Shown here one piece after another: positions 52,872 through 62,523 of a stretch of 64,000 nucleotides of DNA (position 1 is the first letter of the stretch; each line of letters opens with the position of its first letter). The stretch is taken from assembly GCF_016907955.1 (NCBI RefSeq), contig NZ_JAFBCX010000005.1, forward strand, positions 186,001 through 250,000, in the 5' to 3' direction. The translations under genes were made by a program, and so were the position numbers. This DNA is from Lentzea nigeriaca (GTDB lineage Bacteria; Actinomycetota; Actinomycetes; Mycobacteriales; Pseudonocardiaceae). The notes beneath the pieces were generated by a model. That model ran no database searches. It was not told where the DNA came from and was given only the letters and a program-made list of their open reading frames with translations.

Positions 52872-54116
52872 TCAAACGTAGCGAGGACGGCCCGCCAGCA
52901 TGCCCAATCCGGTCAACGCGGCCAGCAACACGAGCTGCAGCACGAGCGACACGGTCCACGAGCCCGTCGCGTCGCGCAGCAGGCCGAACGCGAACGGCCC
53001 GGTCGCCGCGATCAGGTAGCCGAGGCTCTGCGCCATCGCCGACAGCCGCGCGGTGTCCGAAGTGGACTTCGTGCGCAGCGACATGATCAGCAGTGCCAGC
53101 GGGAACATGCCCATGCCGAACCCGATCAGCACGACCCACAGGCCGGGCGCGGCGGACGGAGCCACCAGCATGCCGAAGACGCCCGCGAACGACAGCAGTC
53201 CCAGCGCCAGCACCATCACGGCCTGGCTGGAGAACCGGGCGGCGAGCGGCGGCACGAAGAGGCTGACCGGGACGCCGAGCAGCATCGCGACGGCGAGCAG
53301 CATGCCGGCGGTGTTCCGGTCGACGCCGGAGTCGACGAGCATCGCGGGCAACCAGCCCATGACGGTATAGGCGTAGAGCGACTGCAGGCCGAAGAACACC
53401 GTGATGACCCACGCCAGCGGGCTGCGCAGCAGCGACCGCTTCCCGGCCGGGGAGGCCGAGCGGACCACGGAAGCTTCCTGACCGTGCCGTGCGCCGGCGA
53501 ACCAGACGAGGACCGCGCCCAACGACAGCAGCGCCCACGCACCGACGGCGAGGCGCCACGAGCCGAGGGAGTCCTCCAGCCGCGGCGTGAGAGCGGCGGC
53601 CAGCGCGGCGCCCGCGGCGAGCGCTCCCGTGTAGACACCGGTGATCAGGCCGACCTTCGACGGGAAGGAGGCCTTCACCACCACGGGGATCAGCACGTTG
53701 GACACCGCGATGCCCGCGCAGGCGATGAAGGTGCCGCCCAGCACGACCCACGGACCGTCGATCACGCGCAGCACCAGGCCGAGCGTGAGCACTCCCAGTG
53801 ACAATCCGATCGCACGGGCCATGCCGAGGCGGCGGCCCAGCCAGGGGGCCGCGAACGCCGCGAAGCCGAAGCAGAGCGCCGGAACGGCGGTCAACGCGCT
53901 GGTCCAAGCGGCCGAAACCCCAAGGGCGGCGCGGACATCACCGAGCACCGAGGCCAGACTGGTCACCGCAGGGCGGAGATTCGCCGCCGCGAGGGCGACC
54001 CCGATCGCGAGCAGCGTGGAACCGACCAGCGGAACGTGACGATTCTTGACGACCCTGACCCTGCGACCTGGATCGGTGGCAGTCTGTGCGGAAAGAGTCG
54101 TCTGCTGAATCGTCAC
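52872..54116 (-). CDS. MFS transporter, CynX/NimT type
   Basis: 414 residues with about twelve membrane helices. The N-terminal helix reads IGVALAAANLRPAVTSLASVL, and the mid-protein FFGLQSLYAYTVMGWLPAML matches the CynX/NimT (cyanate, nitroimidazole) family. The transported substrate is unknown. It is divergent from a FadR-type GntR regulator across 47 bp containing a CGAACA/TGTTCG repeat, suggesting direct control. Confidence 0.9.
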   Translation of the reverse strand: MTIQQTTLSAQTATDPGRRVRVVKNRHVPLVGSTLLAIGVALAAANLRPAVTSLASVLGDVRAALGVSAAWTSALTAVPALCFGFAAFAAPWLGRRLGMARAIGLSLGVLTLGLVLRVIDGPWVVLGGTFIACAGIAVSNVLIPVVVKASFPSKVGLITGVYTGALAAGAALAAALTPRLEDSLGSWRLAVGAWALLSLGAVLVWFAGARHGQEASVVRSASPAGKRSLLRSPLAWVITVFFGLQSLYAYTVMGWLPAMLVDSGVDRNTAGMLLAVAMLLGVPVSLFVPPLAARFSSQAVMVLALGLLSFAGVFGMLVAPSAAPGLWVVLIGFGMGMFPLALLIMSLRTKSTSDTARLSAMAQSLGYLIAATGPFAFGLLRDATGSWTVSLVLQLVLLAALTGLGMLAGRPRYV

Positions 54117-54117
54117 G

Positions 54118-54146
54118 CGAACACTATCGCAGACGTAGGATGTTCG
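54118..54146. promoter_or_regulatory. Candidate operator between CynX-like transporter and GntR regulator
   Basis: CGAACA (54118-54123) and TGTTCG (54141-54146) are perfect inverted arms 17 bases apart, filling most of the 47-bp divergent gap. The wide spacing is unusual for FadR-type regulators, so this is tentative. Confidence 0.35.
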
Positions 54147-54163
54147 GATGAAAGGATGACGCT

Positions 54164-54835
54164 GTGCCGTTGGCCACTACCCGGCGAGCAGGCCTCGTCG
54201 ACCAGGTGATCGAGCAGATGAGGAGCGCGATCACCAGCGGCGAATGGCCCGTCGGGCAGCGCATCCCGCCCGAGCCCGAGCTGGTCACCGCGCTCGGGGT
54301 GGGTCGGAACACGGTTCGCGAGGCCGTGCGGGCGCTCTCACACGCAGGCTTGCTGGAGGTGCGGCAGGGCGACGGCACGTTCGTCCGCGCGACCAGCGAG
54401 ATCTCCGGCGCGGTCCGCCGCATGTGCGGAACCGAGCTGAAGGAGGTGCTGGAGGTCCGCCGCACCCTGGAGATGGAGGGCGCGCGCCTGGCCGCCAAGC
54501 ACCGCACGGACGCCGAACTGGCACGCCTCACCGAGCTGCTGCGCAAGCGCGACGCGGCGATGGAGGCCGGGCAGTGGGCCGAGGTCGTCGAGCACGACAC
54601 GGCGTTCCACGTGCTGCTCGTCCAGTGTTCGCACAACACACTGCTGGCAGAGCTCTACCAGGGCTTGACCGAGGCGGTCAAAGCTTCGGTGGCGGCCTCC
54701 GTCGACACCAGCCAGCCAGGCCGTGACCAGGTGTCGCACACCGGGCTGCTGCACGCCGTGCGCGACGGCGACCAGGAGAAGGCGGCGATCGAGGCGGGCG
54801 GGTTCTTCGAGGAGCTGATCGAGCGAATCAGCTGA
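54164..54835 (+). CDS. GntR family regulator, FadR subfamily
   Basis: 223 residues from GTG 54164. The winged helix shows [40 protein letters not shown] and [13 protein letters not shown]. The FCD all-helical effector domain follows, with the metal-binding His residues likely in [11 protein letters not shown] and [12 protein letters not shown]. It probably controls the divergent CynX-like transporter. Confidence 0.92.
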   Translation: MPLATTRRAGLVDQVIEQMRSAITSGEWPVGQRIPPEPELVTALGVGRNTVREAVRALSHAGLLEVRQGDGTFVRATSEISGAVRRMCGTELKEVLEVRRTLEMEGARLAAKHRTDAELARLTELLRKRDAAMEAGQWAEVVEHDTAFHVLLVQCSHNTLLAELYQGLTEAVKASVAASVDTSQPGRDQVSHTGLLHAVRDGDQEKAAIEAGGFFEELIERIS

Positions 54836-54878
54836 ATGCGGACCGAAGTTGTCCGCACCAACTCATAGCGTAGGGGTC

Positions 54879-55982
54879 ATGGAGATCACGCCGTTCCGCA
54901 TCGAGATCCCGCAGAGCGACCTCGACGACCTCCGCACACGCCTGCGCAACACGCGGTGGCCGGAGGAGGACCTGCCGGGCGTCGGCTGGTCCCACGGCAT
55001 CCCGCTGAGCTACCTGCGCCCGCTCGCCGAGCACTGGGCCGACGGGTTCGACTGGCGCGCGCAGGAAGAGCGGATCAACGCCTACCCGCAGTTCACGACC
55101 GAGATCAACGAGCAGCGCATCCACTTCGTGCACGTCCGGTCGCGCAAGCCCGACGCGTTGCCGCTGCTGCTGATCCACGGCTGGCCCGGCTCGTTCGTCG
55201 AGTTCCTGGACGTGATCGGGCCGCTGTCGCAGGACTTCCACCTCGTCATCCCGTCGATCCCCGGTTTCGGCTTCTCGGGACCCGTACGGAAGACCGGGTG
55301 GAACGTCCTGCGCGTCGCGTGGGCGTTCGCGAAGCTGATGGAGGGCCTGGGTTACGAGCGGTACGGCGCACAGGGCGGCGACTGGGGTTCGGGCATCGCG
55401 CAGGAGATCGGCAGGGTGTTCCCCGAGCACGTCGTGGGCGTGCACGTGAACATGCTGCTGACGTTCCGGCCGTCCGGGATCAACGACCTCACGCCAGAGG
55501 AGCTCGAGGCGCTGGAGTCGCTCGACCACTACCAGAAGGAGCTCTCCGGCTACATGCATCTCCAGCGCACCCGGCCGCGCACGCTCGGCTACGCGCTGAC
55601 GGACTCTCCGGTCGGGCAGCTGGCGTGGATCGTGGAGAGGTTCCACGACTGGACGGACAACGAGGGCCTGCCGGAGGACGCGGTGAGCCGCGACCTCATG
55701 CTGACCAACGTGTCCGTGTACTGGTTCACCGGCACGGCGGGCTCGTCGGCGGCGCTGTACAAGGAGCAGGCCGCGTCGTGGGGCAAGCCGCAACCGACGA
55801 CGGTGCCGACCGGGGTGGCGGTCTTCCCACACGACATCAGCGTGCCGGTCCGGTCGCTGGCGGAGAGGATGATCCCGACGATCGTGCACTGGACGGAGTT
55901 CGACCGCGGCGGCCACTTCGCCGCGATGGAGGAGCCGGACCTGCTGGTCCAGGACATCAGGAAGTTCTTCGAGGCGCTGTGA
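54879..55982 (+). CDS. Epoxide hydrolase (EHN plus alpha/beta hydrolase)
   Basis: 367 residues. The N-terminal EHN domain reads [20 protein letters not shown] and [12 protein letters not shown]. The hydrolase core has oxyanion [11 protein letters not shown], nucleophile Asp in [15 protein letters not shown] and catalytic His in [13 protein letters not shown]. The family opens epoxides to diols, similar to microsomal epoxide hydrolases. ATG at 54879. Its stop overlaps the start of the glycosylase-like gene, so both are co-translated. Confidence 0.92.
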   Translation: MEITPFRIEIPQSDLDDLRTRLRNTRWPEEDLPGVGWSHGIPLSYLRPLAEHWADGFDWRAQEERINAYPQFTTEINEQRIHFVHVRSRKPDALPLLLIHGWPGSFVEFLDVIGPLSQDFHLVIPSIPGFGFSGPVRKTGWNVLRVAWAFAKLMEGLGYERYGAQGGDWGSGIAQEIGRVFPEHVVGVHVNMLLTFRPSGINDLTPEELEALESLDHYQKELSGYMHLQRTRPRTLGYALTDSPVGQLAWIVERFHDWTDNEGLPEDAVSRDLMLTNVSVYWFTGTAGSSAALYKEQAASWGKPQPTTVPTGVAVFPHDISVPVRSLAERMIPTIVHWTEFDRGGHFAAMEEPDLLVQDIRKFFEAL

Positions 55983-57067
55983 TCACTCTGTCGAACCGCA
56001 CGCTGAACAGGACGCTGCTCGCGCGGCAGCTGCTCCTGCAGCGCACGAGCATGCCGATCGTGCAGGCCGTCGAGCACCTCTGCGGCCTCCAGGCCCAGGC
56101 GCCGGCGCCGCCGTACCTCGCGCTGTGGACGCGCCTCGACCCGTTCGAGTTCGACGCGCTGAGCACGCTGATCATCGACCGGTCACTGGTGCGGATGACG
56201 TTGTGGCGCGGCACTTTGCACCTGGTCTCGGCTTCCGACGCCTACCTGATGCGTGCGGCGTTGCAGCCGGAGCTGACCAAGCGGGCGCGGCTCGTGATGC
56301 CGCCCGCGAGCCGGGTCGACATCGACCTCGACAAGCTGGCCGGGATCACGCGCGAGTACGTCGACACGGAACCCCGCACGGTCGCGGAGATCGGCGCGTT
56401 CCTGGAGGAGCACTTCCCCGAGGCGAAGGCGCGCGAGCTGTCGACGCAGGCACAGATGCTGGTGCCGATGGTGCAGGTGCCGCCGCGCGGGATCTGGGGC
56501 GTGGGCGGTGTTCCGCAGAACGTCGCGATGGCGGCGTGGCTCGGCGGGGACCTGCCCTCCGACGCCGCGGTGCCGGAGCTGATCGAGCGGTACCTGCGGG
56601 TGTTCGGGCCGGCGACGCTTTCGGACATGCAGGCGTGGTCGCGGCTGATCGGCCTGAAGGCGCACGCGGCGGAGCTGGACCTCGTGGAATACCGCAACGA
56701 GGCGGGCAAGGTGCTGCTGGACGTGCCGGACGGTGTGATCGTCTCCGAGGACACGCCCGCCCCGGCCCGGCTGCTGCCCGCGTTCGACAACGTGCTGCTG
56801 GGGCACGCGGACCGGACGCGGATCATGAGCGAGGAGGCGCGGGCACGGTGGGGCGCGGTCCGCAACGGGGTCTTCCCGCCCACGTTCCTCGTCGACGGGT
56901 TCCTGCACGGCACCTGGTCGGTCGTCGAGACCAAGGACACCGCCACGCTCACGATCGAGCCGTACTTCAAGACCACCAAGAAGGACATGGCGGGCGTGGT
57001 CCGTGAGGCCAAGGCGGTGCTGAAGGTGATGGCACCGGGCAAGAAGCACGTGATCATTGCACCTTAG
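55979..57067 (+). CDS. Winged-helix DNA-binding protein, AlkZ/YcaQ (HTH_42) family
   Basis: 362 residues from a GTG overlapping the previous stop (GTGA). HTH_42 proteins include DNA glycosylases that act on bulky alkylated or cross-linked bases, with a catalytic QxQ motif; here [18 protein letters not shown] has Q-A-Q near residue 40. Further matches are [20 protein letters not shown] and [18 protein letters not shown]. In antibiotic producers AlkZ repairs self-inflicted DNA damage. Coupling to an epoxide hydrolase would fit detoxification of a reactive electrophile, but this is inference. Confidence 0.85.
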   Translation: MITLSNRTLNRTLLARQLLLQRTSMPIVQAVEHLCGLQAQAPAPPYLALWTRLDPFEFDALSTLIIDRSLVRMTLWRGTLHLVSASDAYLMRAALQPELTKRARLVMPPASRVDIDLDKLAGITREYVDTEPRTVAEIGAFLEEHFPEAKARELSTQAQMLVPMVQVPPRGIWGVGGVPQNVAMAAWLGGDLPSDAAVPELIERYLRVFGPATLSDMQAWSRLIGLKAHAAELDLVEYRNEAGKVLLDVPDGVIVSEDTPAPARLLPAFDNVLLGHADRTRIMSEEARARWGAVRNGVFPPTFLVDGFLHGTWSVVETKDTATLTIEPYFKTTKKDMAGVVREAKAVLKVMAPGKKHVIIAP

Positions 57068-57088
57068 GGCGGTTTTTCCTGCCCTTGC

Positions 57089-60000
57089 GTGTGTCTGGCG
57101 GTCGTGTTCCAGGCGACGAGGCTCGGTCACGCTCGTCCCGTGGTCGCTCGCCGGTCAGCCGACGCGAAGGCAGAGGTCGCAGACGCTCTCGCGGACGGCA
57201 AACGCAGGGCGGGCCCTCCAGTGGGCCTGCACGCACTGCTCGCGTTGCAACGCGACGCGGGCAACGCGGCCGTGGGCGCGCTCATGGCGGCCAAGCAGAA
57301 GCAGCCGGACGAGACCTCGATCGACGCCGCGCTGAAGGAGGTCCGCCGCGGCGAGCCCGACATCGACACCGTCGAGAAGGGCCTGAAGGCAGCGCAGTCG
57401 GCGGGCGTGCCGGTGACGCTGGAGGGCCCCAAGCCGCCCGCGTCCGCGCTCGCCGTGACCACGACCGGGTTCGGCCCGAACGCGGTGCAGCCGAAGAAGC
57501 CGACACCGCCCGCGAAGCCCGTGCCGTCGAAGTCGCCGCTCGGCAAGGCGGGCGCACGCCGGGCTGCGGGAGGTGGCGGCAAGCACGCGAAACCTGGTGC
57601 CGCACCGGCCGTTCCCGCGGTGGCAGCGGCAGATCCGGCGTTCCTGCAGGTGACCGAGAAGGTCAAGGGGTTCGCGGCGGCCAAGAAGGCGCACCCGCCC
57701 GCCGCGGCCAAAGCGAAGGAGGCGCAGGACGCCGCGCAGGCGCCCGCGGACGACCTGGCCGGTCAGGCGAAGGCCTCGAAGGTCGACTCGATGGACGCGC
57801 AGCAGGCGGGTTCGTTCGACAAGCAGGCGTTCATCGCGGCCGTGAAGACCGCGATCGAGGCGAAGTCGCCCAAGACGTTGCAGGAGGCGACGTCACCGCA
57901 GGGCAAGGCCGACGGTGTCGCCGCCGAGGTGAAAGGCATGGTCTCCCAGGGCAAGGACGGCCAGGCCAAGGACATCGCCGCGGCCACCGACGCGCCGCCG
58001 GACCAGTCGAAGTCGGTGCCGAAGCCGGTCACGCCGATGGCACAGGAGAACCCCGGCACGGCACCCGCGATCCCGGCCGCCGGTGCCGTGCCGAAGCCCG
58101 CGCCGCCGGCGCAGACGGATCTGCGGCCCGGCAAGCAGCAGATCGCGCAGGAACAGGGCGACGTCACCGACGAGCAGCTGCGCCAGTCGAACGAGCCGCA
58201 GTTCCAGCAAGCCCTGGACGCCAAGCAAACCGCCGCCGCGCACGCCGACACCGCACCGGCCCAGTTCCGCGCGCAGGAACAACAGGTGCTCGGCCAGGCC
58301 AGGACCGACGCCTCCGCCGTGACCGCCGCGGGAGTGGCGGGGATGCAGGGCGCCAAGGGTGCGGCGCTCGCGGGCCTGGTGGCGGACAAGGGCAAGGCGA
58401 AGACCAAGGACGAGGCCAAGCGCGCCGAGGTGACGACGAAGATCCAGGGCATCTTCACGGCCACCGAGGCCGAGGTGAAGAAGATCCTGGAGGGCATCGA
58501 CCCGAAGGTCGACGCGGCGTTCACCCAGGGCGAGGCACAGGCGCGGCAGGCGTTCGAGTCGTTCGTGGCGGCCAAGGTCGGTGCCTACAAGCAGGACCGC
58601 TACAGCGGCTGGCTCGGCGGCTTCCGCTGGGCCAAGGACAAGCTGCTCGGCATGCCGGACAAGGTGAACGAGTTCTACACCGCGGGCCGCGAGCTCTACC
58701 TGAAACAGATGGACGGCGTGATCTCCCGGGTCGCCGACATCGTGGGCAACGACCTTTCCCTTGCCAAGCAACGAATCGCGTCCGGCAAGGCGGAGATCGC
58801 CGCCTACGTCAAGACCTTGTCGCCGGACCTGCGGAAGGTCGGCGCCGACGCGTCCGCCGAGATCAACGACCGCTTCGAGCAGCTCGAAAGCGACGTCGCC
58901 GCCAAGCAGGACGCGGTCGTGGACTCCTTGGCCAGCAAGTACGTCGAGGCACGCCAGGGACTCGACGAGCGCATCGAGGCGTTGCAGGCGGAGAACAAGG
59001 GCCTGGTCGACGCCGCGATCGACGCGGTCAAGGGCGTGATCAACACGATCCGCGAACTGGCCGCGATGCTGCGCGACGTGCTGTCGCGCGCGGCCGGAGT
59101 CGTCGGCGACATCATCAAGAAGCCCGTCGAGTTCCTCGGCAACCTGATCGCCGGCGTGAAGGGCGGCATCCTCAAGTTCAAGGACAACATCCTCGACCAC
59201 CTCCGCAAGGGCCTCATGGGCTGGCTGTTCGGAGCACTCGCCGAAGCAGGCATCGAGCTCCCGGAGAAGTTCGACCTGCGCGGCATCATCAAGCTGCTGG
59301 CCTCGATCTTCGGCCTGACGTGGGCCAACATCCGCAACCGCCTGGTGCGCCAGATCGGCGAGAAGGCCATGGCAGCAGCCGAAACGGGCGTCGAGATCTT
59401 CCAGGTCCTCACGTCGCAGGGCGTGGCGGGCCTGTGGCAGATGCTGATGGAGAAGCTCGGCGACATCAAGGAGACGATCCTCGCCCAGGTGAAGGACTTC
59501 GTGATCACGAAGATCATCACCGCGGGCATCACCTGGCTCATCGGCCTGCTGAACCCGGCCGCCGCGTTCATCAAGGCCTGCAAGCTCATCTACGACGTCG
59601 TGATGTTCTTCGTGAACAACGGCAGCCGCATCCTCAAGTTCGTCAACACCGTCATCGACTCGGTGGCCGACATCGTGCGCGGCAACGTGGGCGGCGTCGT
59701 CGACAAGATCAACGACGTGCTGGGCCAGATGGTCCCGATCATCATCGGGTTCCTCGCGAGCGCCATCGGGCTGGGCGGGATCGGCGCGAAGATCCGGTCG
59801 ATCATCGAGACGCTGCAGAAGCCGGTGAACAAGGCGCTGGACTGGGTGATCAAGAAGGGGCTCGCACTTGCCGGGCCGATCATCCGCGGGGTCAAGGGGA
59901 TCAGCGGCAAGGTGAAGGCGAAGCTGCGCGGCGGGGACGACAGCCCGGAAGGCAAGAAGAAGCGGCAGGACGCGGCGCTGCGGGCCGGTGTCGCCGTGGC

Positions 60001-60682
60001 CAACCGGTTCGCGGGCAGACCCGTCGCCGGTGCGGCGCTGAAGCCGTTGCTCGGCGCGATCAAGGTGCGCTACGGCGTGGACGTGCTCGAACCCGTGCCC
60101 AAGGGGCGAAACTGGGGTATCCAGGCCGTGGTGCAACGGGCGCGCGACCCGCTCAAGCCGTTCGAGCTCGGCTGGGACGTCGATGACCCGGAGGCCGCGA
60201 CCGACCCTCTGGACAAGCCGGAACACCAGCAGGGCATCGAGGAGGCCTCTGCGGCGTTCGCAGCCCTCAAGAACATCGAACAGAAGAAGACAGTGGGCGG
60301 TACGGCCGGCGGTGACACGAACCGCAGCGGCTACGGGGGCGGAGAGGTCGCCCTCACCGAAGCCGTGCGCCAGGAACTGCTGGACGCCGGCGTGGAACCC
60401 GAGGGACACGGCTTCGACAGGGACCTGCCCGGCCAGTACCAGTGCTCCCACGCCGAACTCAAGATGGCCAAGGCGAGCGGCCAGCGGGCGCTCGCCTCGT
60501 CCAAGCCGATGTGCGCCGGCTGTCAGACCGGTTTCGTCGGGCTGGCCAGGTCCAAGAAGAAGGCGTTCTACGTGGCCGACCCCGGTGGAGTCCACGTCTT
60601 CCTGGGCGATGGAGCCCACCGGATGGCCGGCCATCCGTCCGGCGCCGTCACGCAGGGACCTCGCCGGCGACGACGGTCCTGA
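57089..60682 (+). CDS. Large polymorphic toxin / eCIS-type cargo protein with C-terminal deaminase-like domain
   Basis: 1197 residues from GTG 57089 (GTG 57104 also possible; no clear ribosome site). Residues 48-62, LHALLALQRDAGNAAV, carry the L-x-LQR-x-AGN-x-AV motif common in actinobacterial eCIS-associated proteins. About residues 70-350 are Ala/Pro/Lys-rich. From 430 to 900 the protein is helical with amphipathic stretches and a hydrophobic stretch (MVPIIIGFLASAIGLGGIG) typical of large contractile-injection cargo. The C-terminal 120 residues show QCSHAELKMAK with H1121-A-E1123 and KPMCAGCQTGF with C1142-x-x-C1145, the zinc site of the cytidine deaminase fold. No immunity gene follows; the end overlaps lysR by 35 bp. 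Confidence 0.75.
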   Translation: MCLAVVFQATRLGHARPVVARRSADAKAEVADALADGKRRAGPPVGLHALLALQRDAGNAAVGALMAAKQKQPDETSIDAALKEVRRGEPDIDTVEKGLKAAQSAGVPVTLEGPKPPASALAVTTTGFGPNAVQPKKPTPPAKPVPSKSPLGKAGARRAAGGGGKHAKPGAAPAVPAVAAADPAFLQVTEKVKGFAAAKKAHPPAAAKAKEAQDAAQAPADDLAGQAKASKVDSMDAQQAGSFDKQAFIAAVKTAIEAKSPKTLQEATSPQGKADGVAAEVKGMVSQGKDGQAKDIAAATDAPPDQSKSVPKPVTPMAQENPGTAPAIPAAGAVPKPAPPAQTDLRPGKQQIAQEQGDVTDEQLRQSNEPQFQQALDAKQTAAAHADTAPAQFRAQEQQVLGQARTDASAVTAAGVAGMQGAKGAALAGLVADKGKAKTKDEAKRAEVTTKIQGIFTATEAEVKKILEGIDPKVDAAFTQGEAQARQAFESFVAAKVGAYKQDRYSGWLGGFRWAKDKLLGMPDKVNEFYTAGRELYLKQMDGVISRVADIVGNDLSLAKQRIASGKAEIAAYVKTLSPDLRKVGADASAEINDRFEQLESDVAAKQDAVVDSLASKYVEARQGLDERIEALQAENKGLVDAAIDAVKGVINTIRELAAMLRDVLSRAAGVVGDIIKKPVEFLGNLIAGVKGGILKFKDNILDHLRKGLMGWLFGALAEAGIELPEKFDLRGIIKLLASIFGLTWANIRNRLVRQIGEKAMAAAETGVEIFQVLTSQGVAGLWQMLMEKLGDIKETILAQVKDFVITKIITAGITWLIGLLNPAAAFIKACKLIYDVVMFFVNNGSRILKFVNTVIDSVADIVRGNVGGVVDKINDVLGQMVPIIIGFLASAIGLGGIGAKIRSIIETLQKPVNKALDWVIKKGLALAGPIIRGVKGISGKVKAKLRGGDDSPEGKKKRQDAALRAGVAVANRFAGRPVAGAALKPLLGAIKVRYGVDVLEPVPKGRNWGIQAVVQRARDPLKPFELGWDVDDPEAATDPLDKPEHQQGIEEASAAFAALKNIEQKKTVGGTAGGDTNRSGYGGGEVALTEAVRQELLDAGVEPEGHGFDRDLPGQYQCSHAELKMAKASGQRALASSKPMCAGCQTGFVGLARSKKKAFYVADPGGVHVFLGDGAHRMAGHPSGAVTQGPRRRRRS

Positions 60683-61556
60683 TCACGTCGAGGGCTGCGG
60701 TGATCGCAGGGCGGCGCGAGGCCTGCTTGCGCCACACCGCGTAGAGCTGCCGCGTCGGAGAAGGCCGCAACGGCACCACGCGCACGTTGCGCGGCACCTC
60801 TCCCCTGCCCAGCCGCGGGATCAGCGCGACCCCGATCCCCTTGGCCAGCAAGGCGAACTGCGTGTGGTACTCGTTGACACGGTAGGCCAGCTCCGGCTCG
60901 ATGCCGGCCGCGTGGAACGTCCGCACCAGCCAGTCGAAGCAGATCGATCCCTCGGACTGGCACATCCAGCGCAGCCCCGCGAGGTCGGCAGGTTCCAGGA
61001 ACTCCCGCTGCGACAAGGGGTTCGCGGCGGGGATCAGCACATCGGCCACGTCCTGAAGGATCGGCAGGCGCGACAACGCGTCCGGCACGGGCAGCGGGGT
61101 GTTCTGCCAGTCGTGCACGATCGCCATGTCCAGCTCGCCGCGCGCCACGGCCTCGCCGGCCTCAGGCGGGTCCAGTTCGGTCAGGCGCACGTCCAGCGCC
61201 GGGTGCTGTTCGGCCAGCCCCGCCAGGACGTCGGGCAGGAGGCCTCGTGCGGCCGTGGCGAACGAGCCGATGCAGAGGCGGCCGATCGCGGTGCCGCGTT
61301 GTTCCTCCAACGCCACCTCTGCCTCTTCGACCAGCTTCAGGACCTGGTCCGCGGTGTCGGCGAGGAGCAGTGCGGCGTCCGTGAGGCGGACACCCCTGCC
61401 TTGGCGTTCGAGCAGCGTGGTGCGCGTTTCGCGTTCGAGCTTGGCGATCTGCTGCGAGACCGCGGACGGCGTGTAGCCGAGCACTTCCGCAGCGGCGCCG
61501 ACGGTGCCATGTGTGGCGACGGCGTGCAGTGCCTTGAGCCTTCCCAGGTCGAGCAT
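60648..61556 (-). CDS. LysR family transcriptional regulator
   Basis: 302 residues. The N-terminal winged helix is LKALHAVATHGTVGAAAEVL and GYTPSAVSQQIAKLERETRT; the periplasmic-binding-like effector domain follows (IGSFATAARGLLPDVLAGL). Start ATG 61556. It is divergent from an EamA transporter across 73 bp and probably regulates it. The 3' end overlaps the toxin gene by 35 bp. Confidence 0.93.
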   Translation of the reverse strand: MLDLGRLKALHAVATHGTVGAAAEVLGYTPSAVSQQIAKLERETRTTLLERQGRGVRLTDAALLLADTADQVLKLVEEAEVALEEQRGTAIGRLCIGSFATAARGLLPDVLAGLAEQHPALDVRLTELDPPEAGEAVARGELDMAIVHDWQNTPLPVPDALSRLPILQDVADVLIPAANPLSQREFLEPADLAGLRWMCQSEGSICFDWLVRTFHAAGIEPELAYRVNEYHTQFALLAKGIGVALIPRLGRGEVPRNVRVVPLRPSPTRQLYAVWRKQASRRPAITAALDVIRTVVAGEVPA

Positions 61557-61629
61557 GTAGTGATGCTAAACCCATTACCTAAGAAATCGGAACTGGTGCT
61601 TAATAGTTAGCGCGCGCAAGCTTGGCGGC

Positions 61630-62523
61630 ATGAGTCCCCGTCACGTCCTGCTCGCCGTCCTGGTCGCCGCCATCTGGGGCTTCAACTTCGTCGTCCTCAA
61701 GATCGGCCTCGACGAGTTCCCGCCGATCCTCTTCTCCGCGCTCAGGTTCCTCGCCGCCGCGGTGCCCGCGATCTTCTTCGTCGGACGGCCGTCGGTGGCG
61801 TGGCGCTGGGTCATCTCCGTCGGGCTCGTGCTGGGTGTCGCGAAGTTCAGCTTCCTGTTCATCGGACTCGCCGCGGGCATGCCCGCCGGACTGTCGAGCC
61901 TCGTGCTGCAGAGCCAGGTCATCTTCACGGCCGTGTTCGCCGCGACCGTCCTCCGCGAACGGCCGAAACCGGTGCAGATCACCGGAATCGCGCTCGCCGT
62001 CGTGGGCATCGGGCTGATCGCGTGGGACTACGGGCTCAGCTCGCCGCTGATGGGATTCCTGCTGGTGATCGCCGCGGCGGCGTGCTGGGGCGTGTCGAAC
62101 GTGCTGATGCGTTATGCGAAGCCGGTGGACACGTTGCGGTTCATGGTGTGGGTGAGCGCGGTGGCGGTGCTTCCACTGTTCGCGCTGTCGTTCCTGACCG
62201 AGGACGTCTCCGCGCTCGGCCGCCTGGGCTGGTCGGGTGTGGGCGCGATCGGGTACGTCTCGTGGATCTCGACGCTGCTCGGGTTCGCCGTCTGGGGATT
62301 CCTGCTCCGCAAGTACGAGTCGTCGACGGTGGCGCCGTTCTCGTTGCTGGTGCCGGTGTTCGGGATGTTCTCGGCATGGGCGTTCCTCGGCGAGGAGCTG
62401 ACCGTGCTGCGGGCGGCCGCCGGCGGGATCGTGTTGCTGGGACTGGCTATTCCGCAGCTGGTGGGGCGCCGGGCGGCACGAACGGAAGTCCTGCCGGAGC
62501 CCCTCGTTCCAGCAGGTCGATGA
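61630..62523 (+). CDS. EamA/DMT family transporter
   Basis: 297 residues and ten hydrophobic helices in two EamA repeats: [39 protein letters not shown] in the first and [37 protein letters not shown] in the second. RhaT/YdcZ-like drug or metabolite exporters such as the O-acetylserine/cysteine exporter EamA belong here. Control by the divergent LysR is likely. The last 77 bp overlap the convergent cobQ, the longest overlap in the window. Confidence 0.92.
   Translation: MSPRHVLLAVLVAAIWGFNFVVLKIGLDEFPPILFSALRFLAAAVPAIFFVGRPSVAWRWVISVGLVLGVAKFSFLFIGLAAGMPAGLSSLVLQSQVIFTAVFAATVLRERPKPVQITGIALAVVGIGLIAWDYGLSSPLMGFLLVIAAAACWGVSNVLMRYAKPVDTLRFMVWVSAVAVLPLFALSFLTEDVSALGRLGWSGVGAIGYVSWISTLLGFAVWGFLLRKYESSTVAPFSLLVPVFGMFSAWAFLGEELTVLRAAAGGIVLLGLAIPQLVGRRAARTEVLPEPLVPAGR

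Noticed and set aside
52872..53907. Overlapping minus-strand frame of 347 codons inside the CynX-like gene
   Set aside because: Arg/Gly-rich alternative frame without motifs; the membrane-protein frame is clearly the coding one.
57066..57085. AGGGC ... GCCCT hairpin with five T in the loop after the glycosylase gene
   Set aside because: The T run is in the loop rather than after a 5-bp stem, so it is too weak to call a terminator.
57893..60634. Minus-strand frame of 913 codons and plus-strand frame of 1033 codons over the toxin gene
   Set aside because: Both are low-complexity shadows (His/Leu/Asp/Val-rich or Arg/Gly-rich). The frame ending at 60682 has coherent helices and the deaminase motifs.
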